A model generated the notes under the pieces. It saw only the letters and a list, made by a program, of their open reading frames with translations, had not been told where the DNA came from and did not search any database. DNA of 41,439 bases from positions 1 through 41,439 of the forward strand of contig DATDVH010000037.1 in assembly GCA_035290045.1 (NCBI GenBank), written 5' to 3'. Of the stretch, positions 32,148 through 41,306 are shown piece by piece; positions within the stretch are counted from its first letter, which is position 1; every line of letters starts with the position of its first letter. The DNA is from DATDVH01 sp035290045 (lineage in GTDB: Bacteria; Patescibacteriota; Microgenomatia; UBA1406; HO2-37-13b). The position numbers were made by a program, and so were the translations under genes.

Positions 32148-32156
32148 ATTATAGCA
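32148..32156 (-). promoter_or_regulatory. Extended -10 promoter of the sufU operon
   Basis: Minus-strand TGC-TATAAT ends 42 bp before the sufU ATG; +1 near 32141, leaving a leader of about 35 nt. No -35 recognised. The consensus TATAAT with TG makes it credible. Confidence 0.6.
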
Positions 32157-32163
32157 TATTGAA

Positions 32164-33576
32164 TTAATCTGCTGTTCCGACAAGATACACTGCTCTCCAC
32201 GGACGGAAAGAGGAAAAAAAAGTTTTATCAATGGTGGTTTCTCCGTTTTTCACCACCGTATAATGAAATGACGCTTTCGCACCGCCTGCGGGCCAGTCAA
32301 CCTGTCGGGTTACTCCTCGTTTTAATGTAGGATCATCTTGATATGAAGGAGGAGGAGGTGCTTGTTTATCATAGAGTTTTACGTCTGAGATTTGTGCCAT
32401 GCGACCGTCTTTTTTCCCATATAAAGTAAATGATAATTTATTATGAGGTGAATCAATCACGTTTTGAATAAGAATTGCGTTATCTGTATCGTTTGTAAAC
32501 TTAAGATCAGCACTTGGATTGAATACCGTCGCATCAAACCCAGGTTGACTATCTTGTTCATAATAATGCACCCGATACGCGTGTGCCACTCGTTCAACGA
32601 TGGGTAATCCTGCGTTTAATACCGCGCGAAAAAGAGTGGTTGATACTTGACACACTCCCCCACCATCTCCAAGTATAGTACGACCGTTTTTGATGATGTA
32701 TGCTGGTTTGTACCCAGTCTGCGCTGAGATATCGCCTACCATTTGATTGAAAGAAAAGTTTTCACCTTTAGGTATAAGTACTCCGTTCAGTCGTGATGAT
32801 GCAAGAGTCAGATTGTGAATTCTGCCCGGGATAGATCCTGAGAAGTCAGAAACTCCATATCCAATATCTTCTACAATACCAAAATCATTGATTGAGGCAA
32901 GCGTTACTTCGGGATCAATTGTTTTATCAGTTATTGTTATTGTATTTGGTTGAGCATGAATTTCAAGAGAGCGTATTGTAGAATTAATTTTTTCACGGGC
33001 TCTGTCTTTTTCAATCTGTTTCCCTTTTTTCTCTCGCTGGAAAAGGGTAACCTTTCCATTTGCAAATGTGAAAAGGGCATTTTCTGCAGGGAAATCATAT
33101 TTTTCTGCCAGATTGTCAAGATATTCGTCAGTAGGCTCGGTATCGTATGATATATGAGATTCAAAATTATACTGACCGAGATTGAGAAGAGTGACGGCTT
33201 TTTGATAGAGTTGAGTTGGGAGGTTTGAAGATCTTCCGATTGAAAAAGCATGAGATACTATTGTAGTAGTGTCGTACCTCGTTTTGAGCATCTCGGATGA
33301 TACTGTATGTATATTATCCTCTCCATAACGTAACGTAATGACTGTATTTTCTAACTCATTATTTTTTTCTTCAAAATAACGAATCAATCCCGTACGGTTT
33401 TTTCCACCAAAGTCCACTCCATTTACATACACATGAGGATAGATACGTTCTTCAAATTGCATATTCAATATAAAAAGATACAAAGTTATTCCTATTAAGA
33501 AAATTACTCCGCTTATACAAACGAAAGCCGTTAAGTTAAAAAATGCATGAATTATTTTAATATGGACTTTTTTCAT
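32164..33576 (-). CDS. VanW family protein, membrane-anchored
   Basis: A 470-residue protein with an N-terminal membrane helix (residues ~10-33). Residues ~40-235 look like the putative peptidoglycan-binding repeats commonly attached to VanW. The VanW domain (~250-385) has SSRLNGVLIPKGENFSFNQMVGDISAQTGYKPAYII, then GDGGGVCQVSTTLFRAVLNAGLPIVERVAHAYRVHYY. The C-terminal 80 residues are beta-rich. VanW was named from vancomycin clusters, but its activity is not established; it is widespread in walled bacteria including CPR. It is divergent from the solute-binding protein gene and stands next to other wall genes. Confidence 0.92.
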   Translation of the reverse strand: MKKVHIKIIHAFFNLTAFVCISGVIFLIGITLYLFILNMQFEERIYPHVYVNGVDFGGKNRTGLIRYFEEKNNELENTVITLRYGEDNIHTVSSEMLKTRYDTTTIVSHAFSIGRSSNLPTQLYQKAVTLLNLGQYNFESHISYDTEPTDEYLDNLAEKYDFPAENALFTFANGKVTLFQREKKGKQIEKDRAREKINSTIRSLEIHAQPNTITITDKTIDPEVTLASINDFGIVEDIGYGVSDFSGSIPGRIHNLTLASSRLNGVLIPKGENFSFNQMVGDISAQTGYKPAYIIKNGRTILGDGGGVCQVSTTLFRAVLNAGLPIVERVAHAYRVHYYEQDSQPGFDATVFNPSADLKFTNDTDNAILIQNVIDSPHNKLSFTLYGKKDGRMAQISDVKLYDKQAPPPPSYQDDPTLKRGVTRQVDWPAGGAKASFHYTVVKNGETTIDKTFFSSFRPWRAVYLVGTAD

Positions 33577-33622
33577 AACGAGATGATATTATGATATATA
33601 TAATACATTACATTTTAATTTT

Positions 33623-35029
33623 ATGGTTGATGAGAAAATAGAAAAACCAGTGTTTGAGACAGTTCCTGTAGAAGAATATAATGAGACTGACCCACTTGAT
33701 TCATCTCAAGCGGATATTCCTTCATATACACCAGAAGACAATAAAATGAAGTATTTTATCATTGCAATTGCAGTGATTTTTTTCGTGGTGATTTTTATAT
33801 TTTTTATACGGTTTTTAAATGGCTTAAAAAAAGGAGGCAGTAAAAAAGTTACGTTGACCTATTGGGGATTATGGGAAGAACAAACAGTTTTTGATCCTCT
33901 GATCAAAGCGTATCAGAGAAAAAATCCTCATATTACCGTTAGTTATACCAAGATGGATCCACGTGACTACCGCGAAAAAATTATTGAACGCAGTAAAAAT
34001 GGCACGGGTCCAGACATATTTAGATACCATAATACATGGATACCGACGTTGAAAGAAGTAGTGGCTACCTTACCTCATACGGTAATGGATAACGCAGAAT
34101 TTGAACGTACTTTTTATCCTATTACTCAAAAAGATCTTAAGATTGATGATTTTTATTATGGTTTACCCCTTGAGATTGATGGGTTAGTACTTGTCTATAA
34201 TGATGATATGCTAAAAGCAGGTGGTTTTACTACTCCACCCAAAACATGGGAAGATGTAGTGAATTATGCTACTACACTATCGCTTAAAGATAAGGAAGGG
34301 AATATTATTACTTCTGGAATTGCGTTAGGAACCGCGTCAAATGTAGAACATTTTTCCGAAATATTTGGTTGGATGCTTTTACAAAACGGAGGAGATCTGA
34401 CCAAAGTATCAGCAGACGAAGGTCTTGATGTGCTTCAGGCATATCGTAAATTTGCTGAACTTCCGAATAATGTATGGGATGAGACAATGGCAAATTCAAC
34501 CACCGCATTCATCGGAGGAAAAGTTGCTATGATTATCATTCCTTCGTGGGAGATCTCACTGATTAAATTAGTCAACCCTGATTTGAAGATAAAAACTGCG
34601 CTATTGCCTATCATTCCTGGAGGAAATAAAGTTTCTCTTGCGAATTACTGGGTGGAGGGTGTATCAAAAATGAGTAAGAATCAGATAGAAGCATGGAAAT
34701 TTCTGAAATTTCTCACAGAAAAAGAAAATATGACATCACTGTATAAAGAGGAGACAAAATCTCGTCTTTTTGGAGAACCATATTCTCGAGTTGATTTAGC
34801 TCCCATGTTGGTGCAAAATGAATATATAGGAGCAGTGATAGAACAAGCTCCCATTATGAAAAGTCTTTCTCTCGTGAATAGAACCTATGATAATGGAATA
34901 AATGATGAGATAGTCAAATATATAGAAGATGCTATCAACAGTACAATAAATGGTGTATCCTATCAGGAAGCGTTGGATACCGCACAGAAGGGAATAGATC
35001 AAGTGATGGAAAAATATAACATTAAATAA
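33623..35029 (+). CDS. Extracellular solute-binding protein (family 1), anchored by a membrane helix
   Basis: A 468-residue protein. Residues 1-41 are acidic and cytosolic; residues ~44-65 form a membrane helix; the rest is a periplasmic-binding fold of the sugar type: TLTYWGLWEEQTVFDPLIKAYQRKNPHI, PDIFRYHNTWIP, YGLPLEIDGLVLVYNDDMLKAGGF, AMIIIPSW, EAWKFLKFLTEKE. There is no lipobox, and no ABC permease or ATPase gene is near. It is therefore possibly a sensor or scaffold rather than a transporter part. The next gene starts 5 bp after its stop, so it belongs to the surface operon with the sortase. Confidence 0.85.
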   Translation: MVDEKIEKPVFETVPVEEYNETDPLDSSQADIPSYTPEDNKMKYFIIAIAVIFFVVIFIFFIRFLNGLKKGGSKKVTLTYWGLWEEQTVFDPLIKAYQRKNPHITVSYTKMDPRDYREKIIERSKNGTGPDIFRYHNTWIPTLKEVVATLPHTVMDNAEFERTFYPITQKDLKIDDFYYGLPLEIDGLVLVYNDDMLKAGGFTTPPKTWEDVVNYATTLSLKDKEGNIITSGIALGTASNVEHFSEIFGWMLLQNGGDLTKVSADEGLDVLQAYRKFAELPNNVWDETMANSTTAFIGGKVAMIIIPSWEISLIKLVNPDLKIKTALLPIIPGGNKVSLANYWVEGVSKMSKNQIEAWKFLKFLTEKENMTSLYKEETKSRLFGEPYSRVDLAPMLVQNEYIGAVIEQAPIMKSLSLVNRTYDNGINDEIVKYIEDAINSTINGVSYQEALDTAQKGIDQVMEKYNIK

Positions 35030-35034
35030 AATAT

Positions 35035-37116
35035 ATGCTCAATCTTTTTCAACAAAAACAACGTTCTGCAAAAAAAGAATGCTGTCTCGCTCTTATTCTT
35101 AAAGAAAATGAAGGATGCGTGATGGCTCTTATGATTGATACAATACATCAGTCTGTGGACAAAATTGATGAAAAGGATGTTAGTTTCCCCCAATCATGGG
35201 ATTTGATCCCCGAACATATTGATGATGCGCTTTTTCAATTGGAGCATGACAACAATTGTGTTATAAAAGAGGTGATTTTTTTTCTCTATGCGCACATTGT
35301 AGATCAAAAAAATAAAAAAATAAAAACTGTTTATTTTCAACAGATCAGAAATATTATCAAAACTCTTGATCTTGAGCCTCTTGGATATATAGATTATCAA
35401 GAAGCAATTTCTATATATTTTTCAGAAAAAGAACACAGAGCGTTCACCGCAATGATTGTAGAAATAGATATTCATGTGGTATCGGTATTCGTATATCAAA
35501 ATAGTGCGTTAGTTTTTTCTGAATCATTAAAAAGAGGAGACATTATTACTGCTGATATAGAGAAGCTTTTTATCTTAGCTCATGGGATTGCGTTATTGCC
35601 TTCGCGTATTTTAATATATGATTCATGTATTCTTGAAGGTGAGGTTGACACTGTTGTTACACATCAATGGAGTGAAAATCTTTTTGTACAAATACCTCAA
35701 TTTGAGATAGTATCAGAACATCAATTATTGACTGCTTTATTTTTCGCTTTTACCGAACAGCTTTTTGAAAAAAAGAAAGAAAAGAAAGTGAGTAAGGAGG
35801 CACCTGCTCAAGTGCTTGGATTTAGCATAGGAAAGGAAAATCAGGAACAGGATTTTTTCAAAGAATCTCACAAGGAAGAACAGAGAGAAAAGAGTCAAAA
35901 AAAAAATATATTTCTATTTATCTCACATGGAACTAAAATGCTTATGAATATAATCAATATACTACGTTTGAGACATCGGTTTATTGTTTTTTTACCTCTC
36001 TTAATAGGAGTGATAGTCATAGCATTGAGCGCTATTTTATATTTCTTTCATAAAGCGGAAGTCATCATAGAAGTCCAAAGTAAGTTAATTGAAAAACAGT
36101 TAAATATAGATGGTGGTATAGGAGAACAGCTCAAAAAAAATAGTCTTAAAGTCAAAACAAGTGAACATACGGTAGAAAAGAATCAATCAATCAATACAAC
36201 AGGAAAAATAACAATTGGAGAAAAATCTCGTGGAGAAGTAACTATTTATAACTTATTGGAGGCAGAGAAAATATTTAAAAAAGGCACTCTTTTTATTTCA
36301 GATAAAAATATTCAGTTTTTTCTTGAGGATGATATTAAGCTTGCTTCTGCTTCAACTACTTTCACCGCAGATGGAAATAAATTGACAGTGACTGGTAAAA
36401 GTAAATCATCACTTACTGCAGCGGCAATAGGAACAGAGGGAAACATAGATAAAGATCAGAAGTTGAGAATTGAAGATTTGCCCATCTCAAGTTATTTTGC
36501 GTCTCCTCTCAATTCGTTTGCCGGCGGAAGTAAGAAAGATGTACAAACAGTCTCAAAGGATGATCTGGAAAAATTGAAAGACACTGTATTATCGCATATG
36601 GTAGAGGAAAAGGAAGTATTAAAGAAAGACACGAACAATTCTGAAAGGATAATTGATCAGTTAACCTCTGTAAAGATTGTGAATGAGACATACTCAAAGG
36701 AATTAGGAGAAGAATCAAAAAATGTATCTTTGAATGCAAAGGGTTTAGTGCTTTTTTATAGTTATAGCGTAGATGATATGAAAGGTATAATTACAGATTT
36801 TTCAACTGATTTTATTCCGAAAGGCTATCATGTCCCTCCAGATAATATTGATTATGTGATATCGGACGCTCGTATAGATGATGCAAAAAATATTATTCTT
36901 TCTCTTGATGTCAAAGAGCGTACTGTGATGCAAATAGAAGAAGATAAAATCACTCAAGAAATTAAGGGAAGAGATATTGACACGCTTTCAAAAATACTCA
37001 AAGAGAAATATAAAATACAAAAGAATATAGTGAAGGTACAATCACCGTTGCCTTTCCTCACATCTCGTCTTCCTTTTTTTACTAAAAATATTACGCTCAC
37101 TATACAATCACAATAA
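35035..37116 (+). CDS. Actin-like/PilM-type N-terminus with membrane helix and Baseplate-J-like C-terminus
   Basis: A 693-residue membrane protein that I recognise only in part. Residues ~1-250 resemble a degraded actin-like ATPase fold of the FtsA/PilM type: FTAMIVEIDIHVVSVFVYQNSALVFSESLKRG looks like a phosphate-2 segment, but glycines are missing. Residues ~250-315 are Lys/Glu-rich. A helix ~318-341 spans the membrane. The outer part has the GEVTIYNLLEAEKIFKKGTLF and AAAIGTEGNIDKDQ stretches seen in Baseplate-J-like surface proteins of CPR genomes, then a beta-rich tail. It may anchor a pilus-like or surface assembly. It sits between the solute-binding protein (5-bp gap) and sortase (4-bp gap). 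Confidence 0.6.
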   Translation: MLNLFQQKQRSAKKECCLALILKENEGCVMALMIDTIHQSVDKIDEKDVSFPQSWDLIPEHIDDALFQLEHDNNCVIKEVIFFLYAHIVDQKNKKIKTVYFQQIRNIIKTLDLEPLGYIDYQEAISIYFSEKEHRAFTAMIVEIDIHVVSVFVYQNSALVFSESLKRGDIITADIEKLFILAHGIALLPSRILIYDSCILEGEVDTVVTHQWSENLFVQIPQFEIVSEHQLLTALFFAFTEQLFEKKKEKKVSKEAPAQVLGFSIGKENQEQDFFKESHKEEQREKSQKKNIFLFISHGTKMLMNIINILRLRHRFIVFLPLLIGVIVIALSAILYFFHKAEVIIEVQSKLIEKQLNIDGGIGEQLKKNSLKVKTSEHTVEKNQSINTTGKITIGEKSRGEVTIYNLLEAEKIFKKGTLFISDKNIQFFLEDDIKLASASTTFTADGNKLTVTGKSKSSLTAAAIGTEGNIDKDQKLRIEDLPISSYFASPLNSFAGGSKKDVQTVSKDDLEKLKDTVLSHMVEEKEVLKKDTNNSERIIDQLTSVKIVNETYSKELGEESKNVSLNAKGLVLFYSYSVDDMKGIITDFSTDFIPKGYHVPPDNIDYVISDARIDDAKNIILSLDVKERTVMQIEEDKITQEIKGRDIDTLSKILKEKYKIQKNIVKVQSPLPFLTSRLPFFTKNITLTIQSQ

Positions 37117-37120
37117 TAGT

Positions 37121-37858
37121 ATGGTTCTTTATCGGTATACCAAAGATAAACCAAAAAAGAATAAAAAGCCAATTATAAGCTTTATTTCCTATTTTCTTTT
37201 GACAGTTGGAGCCATTTTTTTATTTTGGTCTTTTTATCCTGTAATCGCATTTACCATATATGCACAGGTTTTTATTAATAACAAGATAATGAGTCCCATC
37301 CCCTCTACTGAAATTGCGTCGTCAATAAAAGAAGCTCGTACGGTTCTCGGAGATTATTCGGCACTTTCCACAAATCTATCAGACTATACGAAAGCTGGAG
37401 TGTGGTTTCCTTCCAAACCTCAAGAATCAACTGTTCATATAGAATTGAAAGAATATGTACTTTCAATCCCTAAACTAAATATTAAAGATGCTCAAGTTGT
37501 TGTAGGCGGAGAAGATCTTGTTAAAAGCTTGATCCATTATCTTCCTCAATCATATCCGGGTGAGTATGGAAATATTGCTATTTTTGGACACTCAACTCTT
37601 CCGCAACTTTATAATCCTTCAAACTATAAAACTATATTTACCTATCTTCCTTCTTTGGTGAAAGGGGATAGTATCTATCTAACAGTAAAAAATATTCAAT
37701 ATGAATATAAAGTCTATGATATGTTTGTGGTTAAACCAAGCGATATATCAGTACTTGATCAGTCAAATGATGATGTATATTTAACTCTTATCACCTGTGT
37801 ACCGCCGGGAACATATTGGAATCGATTAGTGGTAAGGGCAAAATTAAATACATTATGA
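37121..37858 (+). CDS. Sortase
   Basis: A 245-residue sortase with an N-terminal membrane helix (~19-47). The active site is complete: His157 in IFGHSTL, Cys226 in TLITCVPPG and Arg235 in WNRLVVRA. The family core begins LSIPKLNIKDAQVVVGG. It cleaves sorting signals in exported proteins and joins them to the wall or to each other. No LPxTG-type substrate was recognised in this window. It is the last gene of the tight run from 33623 and is followed by the class A penicillin-binding protein. Confidence 0.92.
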   Translation: MVLYRYTKDKPKKNKKPIISFISYFLLTVGAIFLFWSFYPVIAFTIYAQVFINNKIMSPIPSTEIASSIKEARTVLGDYSALSTNLSDYTKAGVWFPSKPQESTVHIELKEYVLSIPKLNIKDAQVVVGGEDLVKSLIHYLPQSYPGEYGNIAIFGHSTLPQLYNPSNYKTIFTYLPSLVKGDSIYLTVKNIQYEYKVYDMFVVKPSDISVLDQSNDDVYLTLITCVPPGTYWNRLVVRAKLNTL

Positions 37859-37879
37859 ATGTGTTGATAAACGTTAGTG

Positions 37880-37888
37880 TGATACAAT
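37880..37888 (+). promoter_or_regulatory. Extended -10 promoter of the class A PBP gene
   Basis: TG-A-TACAAT, with predicted +1 near 37895 and the ATG at 37902. A TTGATA lies only 13 bp upstream, too close for a standard -35. Confidence 0.45.
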
Positions 37889-37901
37889 TTTGTCCGCATC
37901 A

Positions 37902-40058
37902 ATGTATCATCATACCAAAAAAAGGCACAGAATAAACTATTTTTATGTACGATTGTTAGTTTTTCGGATCGTGTTTTTTTTTCTTTCATTTGTATCATTA
38001 CTTGGTCAAATCATAGAGATAATTTTCTTCCGCCCGCTTATTTTTTCCTATATCATAGTGCGTCGTCAAAGTAAAATAATCGGAGGTTTTACTTATTTTT
38101 TAATTGGTGTATTATGCACTATGATAGGATTGATTATTTTTCAAACATACACGTTGGTGCTTTCATTACCTACTCCTCTTCAAATCGGTCAAGTGAATTA
38201 TGCTGTCTCAACAAAAATATTTGATCGTAATGGAATACTTTTATATGAAATTTATCATGATCAAAATCGTACACCTATCAAACTAGAAAATATGCCAAAA
38301 TACGTGGCATGGGCGACAGTGGCGATAGAAGACAAAAATTTCTATCAGCATAATGGAATATCTTTATTTGGAGGTATTATAAGGGCTCTTAAAGAAAATG
38401 TACTCACTCATTCATTTCAAGGTGGTTCAACTATCACACAACAATTAGTAAAAACAGCATTGTTGACTCCTCAAAAAACCTTGAAACGTAAAATAAAAGA
38501 AATAATTCTTGCGCTGTGGACAGAACGCATTTTCAGTAAAAACCGAATTCTTGAAATGTATTTGAATCAAGTACCGTATGGAGGACTTGCTTATGGTATT
38601 GAGGAAGCGTCACATACTTATTTTGGGAAATCAGTCAGTCAGTTGACTTTGGGCGAGGTAGCATTTCTTGCGGGTTTACCACAAGCTCCTAGTTTATACT
38701 CGCCATACAATAATCCAGTGCGTGCTCAAGAACGTCGTGATGAAGTATTGAAGAAGCTTTATGAACAAAAGTATATCTCTGAATATGAATATACGAATAC
38801 TCGCGCAACTCCTCTCATTGTTCAATTACCTAAAAACCCTATAAAAGCGCCTCATTTTGTGTTTTATGTAAAATCGTTGCTTGAAAATGAATATGGTATT
38901 CGTCAAGTAGAGGAAGGTGGACTCCTTGTGTATACCTCGCTTGATATGAATATACAAAATCAAGCTGAACATATAATAAAGGAAGAGTTAAAATCAATTG
39001 AACGGCTTCATGTGGGAAATGGTGCCGCGATGGTTACCATACCTTCAACAGGGGAAATTATAGCGATGGTGGGCGGAAGAGATTATTTTACTTCTTCTTC
39101 AGGAGCATTTAATGTAACGATTGCGTCTCGTCAGCCTGGATCAATGATAAAACCGATCATGTATTCTCTTGCGCTTTCACAAGGATTTACAGCGGCGAGC
39201 ATACTTGACGATAGTCCTATTTCTTTTCCTCAAATGAATGGCACATACTATTCCCCTACTAATTACGACAATCGTTTTCACGGGAAAATCCCCCTGAGGT
39301 TTGCGCTTGCTAATTCATATAATGTTCCTGCTGTTAAGGTATTGAATAATCTGGGAGTTTCTTCTTTTATTAGTCAAGCACAACGTATGGGTATAACGAC
39401 ATGGACTAATCCCGAACGATATGGATTGGCGTTGACTTTAGGGGGAGGAGAAGTAAAAATGATTGACGTTGCTACTGCTTTTTCTGCATTTGCGAACGCT
39501 GGAGAAAAAGTAGAAGTTGATCCATTTCTCAAAATAGAAAATTATCGGGGCGAAAAATTCTATAAGAGAAGTAAAATAAAAAAAGATTTGGTTATGGATC
39601 CAGGAATAGCATTTATCATATCAGATATTTTATCTGATAGTTTTGCGCGACAATGGGCATTTGGTTTACACTCATCCCTTGAATTGCCAGGATATAAGGT
39701 AGCAGTGAAAACAGGGACTACTGATAACAAACGTGATAATTGGACGGTTGGATATACTCCAGATATTTTAGTAGCAACATGGGTAGGGAATAATGATAAT
39801 TCTTCAATGAATCAATATGTGACATCTGGTATTACTGGTGCGGCACCTTTATGGAATAAGATAATGAAGTATATTCTTAATAATGGTTTGGATGTTCGCT
39901 TAAGTCCAACGAAAAAAGTACATACATTTACACAACCTGATAACGTCGTCCAAAAGAAGTGTTATTTTGGAAGAGTAGAGTATTTTCTCAAAGGGACAGA
40001 GAGTGGATTAGACTGTAGGCTGTATACAGCGACTTCTACTCCGAAACTATCACATTGA
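37902..40058 (+). CDS. Class A penicillin-binding protein (GT51 transglycosylase/transpeptidase)
   Basis: 718 residues from ATG 37902; an in-frame TTG at 37890 is less likely. A basic N-terminus precedes a hydrophobic segment (~25-50) and a membrane helix near 65-88. The GT51 domain has ATVAIEDKNFYQHNGIS, GGSTITQQLVKTAL and RKIKEIILALWTERIFSKNRILEMYLNQVPYGG. The transpeptidase domain has SRQPGSMIKPIMY (Ser-x2-Lys), NSYNVPA (Ser-x-Asn) and VKTGTTDNKRDNW (Lys-Thr-Gly). It polymerises and crosslinks peptidoglycan, showing the organism has a wall. A short Cys-containing tail ends the protein. Confidence 0.96.
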   Translation: MYHHTKKRHRINYFYVRLLVFRIVFFFLSFVSLLGQIIEIIFFRPLIFSYIIVRRQSKIIGGFTYFLIGVLCTMIGLIIFQTYTLVLSLPTPLQIGQVNYAVSTKIFDRNGILLYEIYHDQNRTPIKLENMPKYVAWATVAIEDKNFYQHNGISLFGGIIRALKENVLTHSFQGGSTITQQLVKTALLTPQKTLKRKIKEIILALWTERIFSKNRILEMYLNQVPYGGLAYGIEEASHTYFGKSVSQLTLGEVAFLAGLPQAPSLYSPYNNPVRAQERRDEVLKKLYEQKYISEYEYTNTRATPLIVQLPKNPIKAPHFVFYVKSLLENEYGIRQVEEGGLLVYTSLDMNIQNQAEHIIKEELKSIERLHVGNGAAMVTIPSTGEIIAMVGGRDYFTSSSGAFNVTIASRQPGSMIKPIMYSLALSQGFTAASILDDSPISFPQMNGTYYSPTNYDNRFHGKIPLRFALANSYNVPAVKVLNNLGVSSFISQAQRMGITTWTNPERYGLALTLGGGEVKMIDVATAFSAFANAGEKVEVDPFLKIENYRGEKFYKRSKIKKDLVMDPGIAFIISDILSDSFARQWAFGLHSSLELPGYKVAVKTGTTDNKRDNWTVGYTPDILVATWVGNNDNSSMNQYVTSGITGAAPLWNKIMKYILNNGLDVRLSPTKKVHTFTQPDNVVQKKCYFGRVEYFLKGTESGLDCRLYTATSTPKLSH

Positions 40059-40064
40059 TTATTC

Positions 40065-40083
40065 AAAAAATAACGCGCTATTT
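40065..40083 (-). terminator. Weak hairpin after the 40.1-kb gene
   Basis: Minus-strand AAATAG-CGCG-TTATTT followed by three T. It is 6 bp including a G-T pair, AT-rich, in the 47-bp gap between convergent genes. Low strength; listed as a possible terminator. Confidence 0.3.
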
Positions 40084-40105
40084 CGTCGGTTTGCCACGAG
40101 ATTTT

Positions 40106-40840
40106 TTATTGCGTAGTAGATTGTTTAATTGTTTCAAAATACGATTGAGGAATTACTAATATACGCAATGCAGATGCACGCATATCTTTTTTGTTTGCTA
40201 TTTTTTTAATAGCAAAATGAATGGTGTCTTCAGGCTTCAGTTTTGAAAAACCAATAGGACTGATAGCAAGAGTCTCGGCATTCATTTGTAATTGTTTCGT
40301 ATATTGTTCAACATCAAGAGTATAGACATCCTTTTCTGAAGTAATGATCGTGATGGTAAAATCTTTTTTATCCACATCAGTAATTTTCCCTGATTTAACT
40401 TGGTAATCCTGAGTTTTATAGAGGGCATTTGCGTTAATAGTATTATCAATAAATGGTCCAGACACGATAATAAAATCATCTTTGGCAATTTCGCTCTCTT
40501 GTATTGTTTTTTTACTTCCAGTGAGGAGTGAATAAAATTGAGTAATACTTGCATCAATAATTACTTTTACATCAATAGAAGAAGTGATATCAATTTTTTT
40601 CAATTCTATGATTTCACCCTCTTTTTTAGTAATATACCCTGTAATAATTTTTTTGTTATTTTTTGTTAATTCTTCCACTTTTTGAGCTATTTTGTCTTTC
40701 AGGTTTTTAATTGAGTCATCAACTTCTATAGTTGGTTCGTTTGTTGCGTTCTGTTCATCTGCCGCACGAATACGAGATGCTGTAGATGAGATAAATAAGG
40801 ATATGATCATGATTGTTAAGATGCTATATTTTTTTATCAT
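40106..40840 (-). CDS. Exported beta-rich protein of unknown function (DUF5666-like)
   Basis: A 244-residue protein with a signal peptide (residues 1-27, ending RIRAA). The mature part alternates short strands: GYITKKEGEIIELKK, FIIVSGPFIDNTINANALYK, KSGKITDVDKKDFTITIITSEKD. This repeated 'G-x-I-x-x-V-x-x-x-x-F-T-I' pattern resembles DUF5666-type OB-like domains of secreted proteins. No catalytic motif is apparent. Its ATG overlaps the stop of the upstream membrane-anchored gene by 4 bp, so the pair are made together. Confidence 0.7.
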   Translation of the reverse strand: MIKKYSILTIMIISLFISSTASRIRAADEQNATNEPTIEVDDSIKNLKDKIAQKVEELTKNNKKIITGYITKKEGEIIELKKIDITSSIDVKVIIDASITQFYSLLTGSKKTIQESEIAKDDFIIVSGPFIDNTINANALYKTQDYQVKSGKITDVDKKDFTITIITSEKDVYTLDVEQYTKQLQMNAETLAISPIGFSKLKPEDTIHFAIKKIANKKDMRASALRILVIPQSYFETIKQSTTQ

Positions 40841-41262
40841 TTTTCGCTTTCAAGAAAGTACACGTATACTGTCTTTTCAAGTGTATCGCTTCCAATATGC
40901 GATGAAATTTTAATGTTATTTTGTCCTAAGGAAAGAGGGAAATCAATAGTAAATTGCTGGTTTGTGTTTTTCATAACTTTTTCATCAAAAGGAGATTGTA
41001 TGACGATAAGCGCACCTATTTCTGTTTTCCCAGTTATTTGTATTGTCTTTTGATCAGTTATCATATCATTTTCAGGACTTTCAATGGTGAGAGAAAGTTT
41101 TTTTTCAACTTTTAGTGGCACGGTTACTTGCGGTGTAACATCTGTGGAAATTACTTTTTTATATTCAACGTTTTTTTCTTTTATACTTGCAATTGCTATA
41201 AAAGCAACAATCACTCCCATGATAATTCCGATTATAGTTGTGATCACGGTCTCTCTTTTCAT
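40837..41262 (-). CDS. Small membrane-anchored protein with a bacterial Ig-like domain
   Basis: 141 residues from ATG 41262. A membrane helix (~6-26) is followed by a domain with ESPENDMITDQKTIQITGKTEIGALIVIQSP and FTIDFPLSLGQNNIKISSHIGSDTLEKTVYVYF, the pattern of glucodextranase-type or Big domains (Ig-like folds used as outside spacers). The in-frame TTG at 41298 is the -35 hexamer, so the shorter start is preferred. Probably cotranscribed with the exported protein downstream; the function is unknown. Confidence 0.78.
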   Translation of the reverse strand: MKRETVITTIIGIIMGVIVAFIAIASIKEKNVEYKKVISTDVTPQVTVPLKVEKKLSLTIESPENDMITDQKTIQITGKTEIGALIVIQSPFDEKVMKNTNQQFTIDFPLSLGQNNIKISSHIGSDTLEKTVYVYFLESEK

Positions 41263-41269
41263 ACGATAT

Positions 41270-41298
41270 AGTGTAATAAATAAAGTCTCAAAAGTCAA
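41270..41298 (-). promoter_or_regulatory. Promoter of the Ig-like gene, next to a transposase end
   Basis: Minus-strand TTGACT (41298-41293), 17-bp spacer, TACACT (41275-41270). The ATG at 41262 is 7 bp on, giving a leaderless mRNA. The -35 starts 8 bp after the stop codon of a transposase gene. Confidence 0.7.
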
Positions 41299-41306
41299 AA
41301 GGATGT

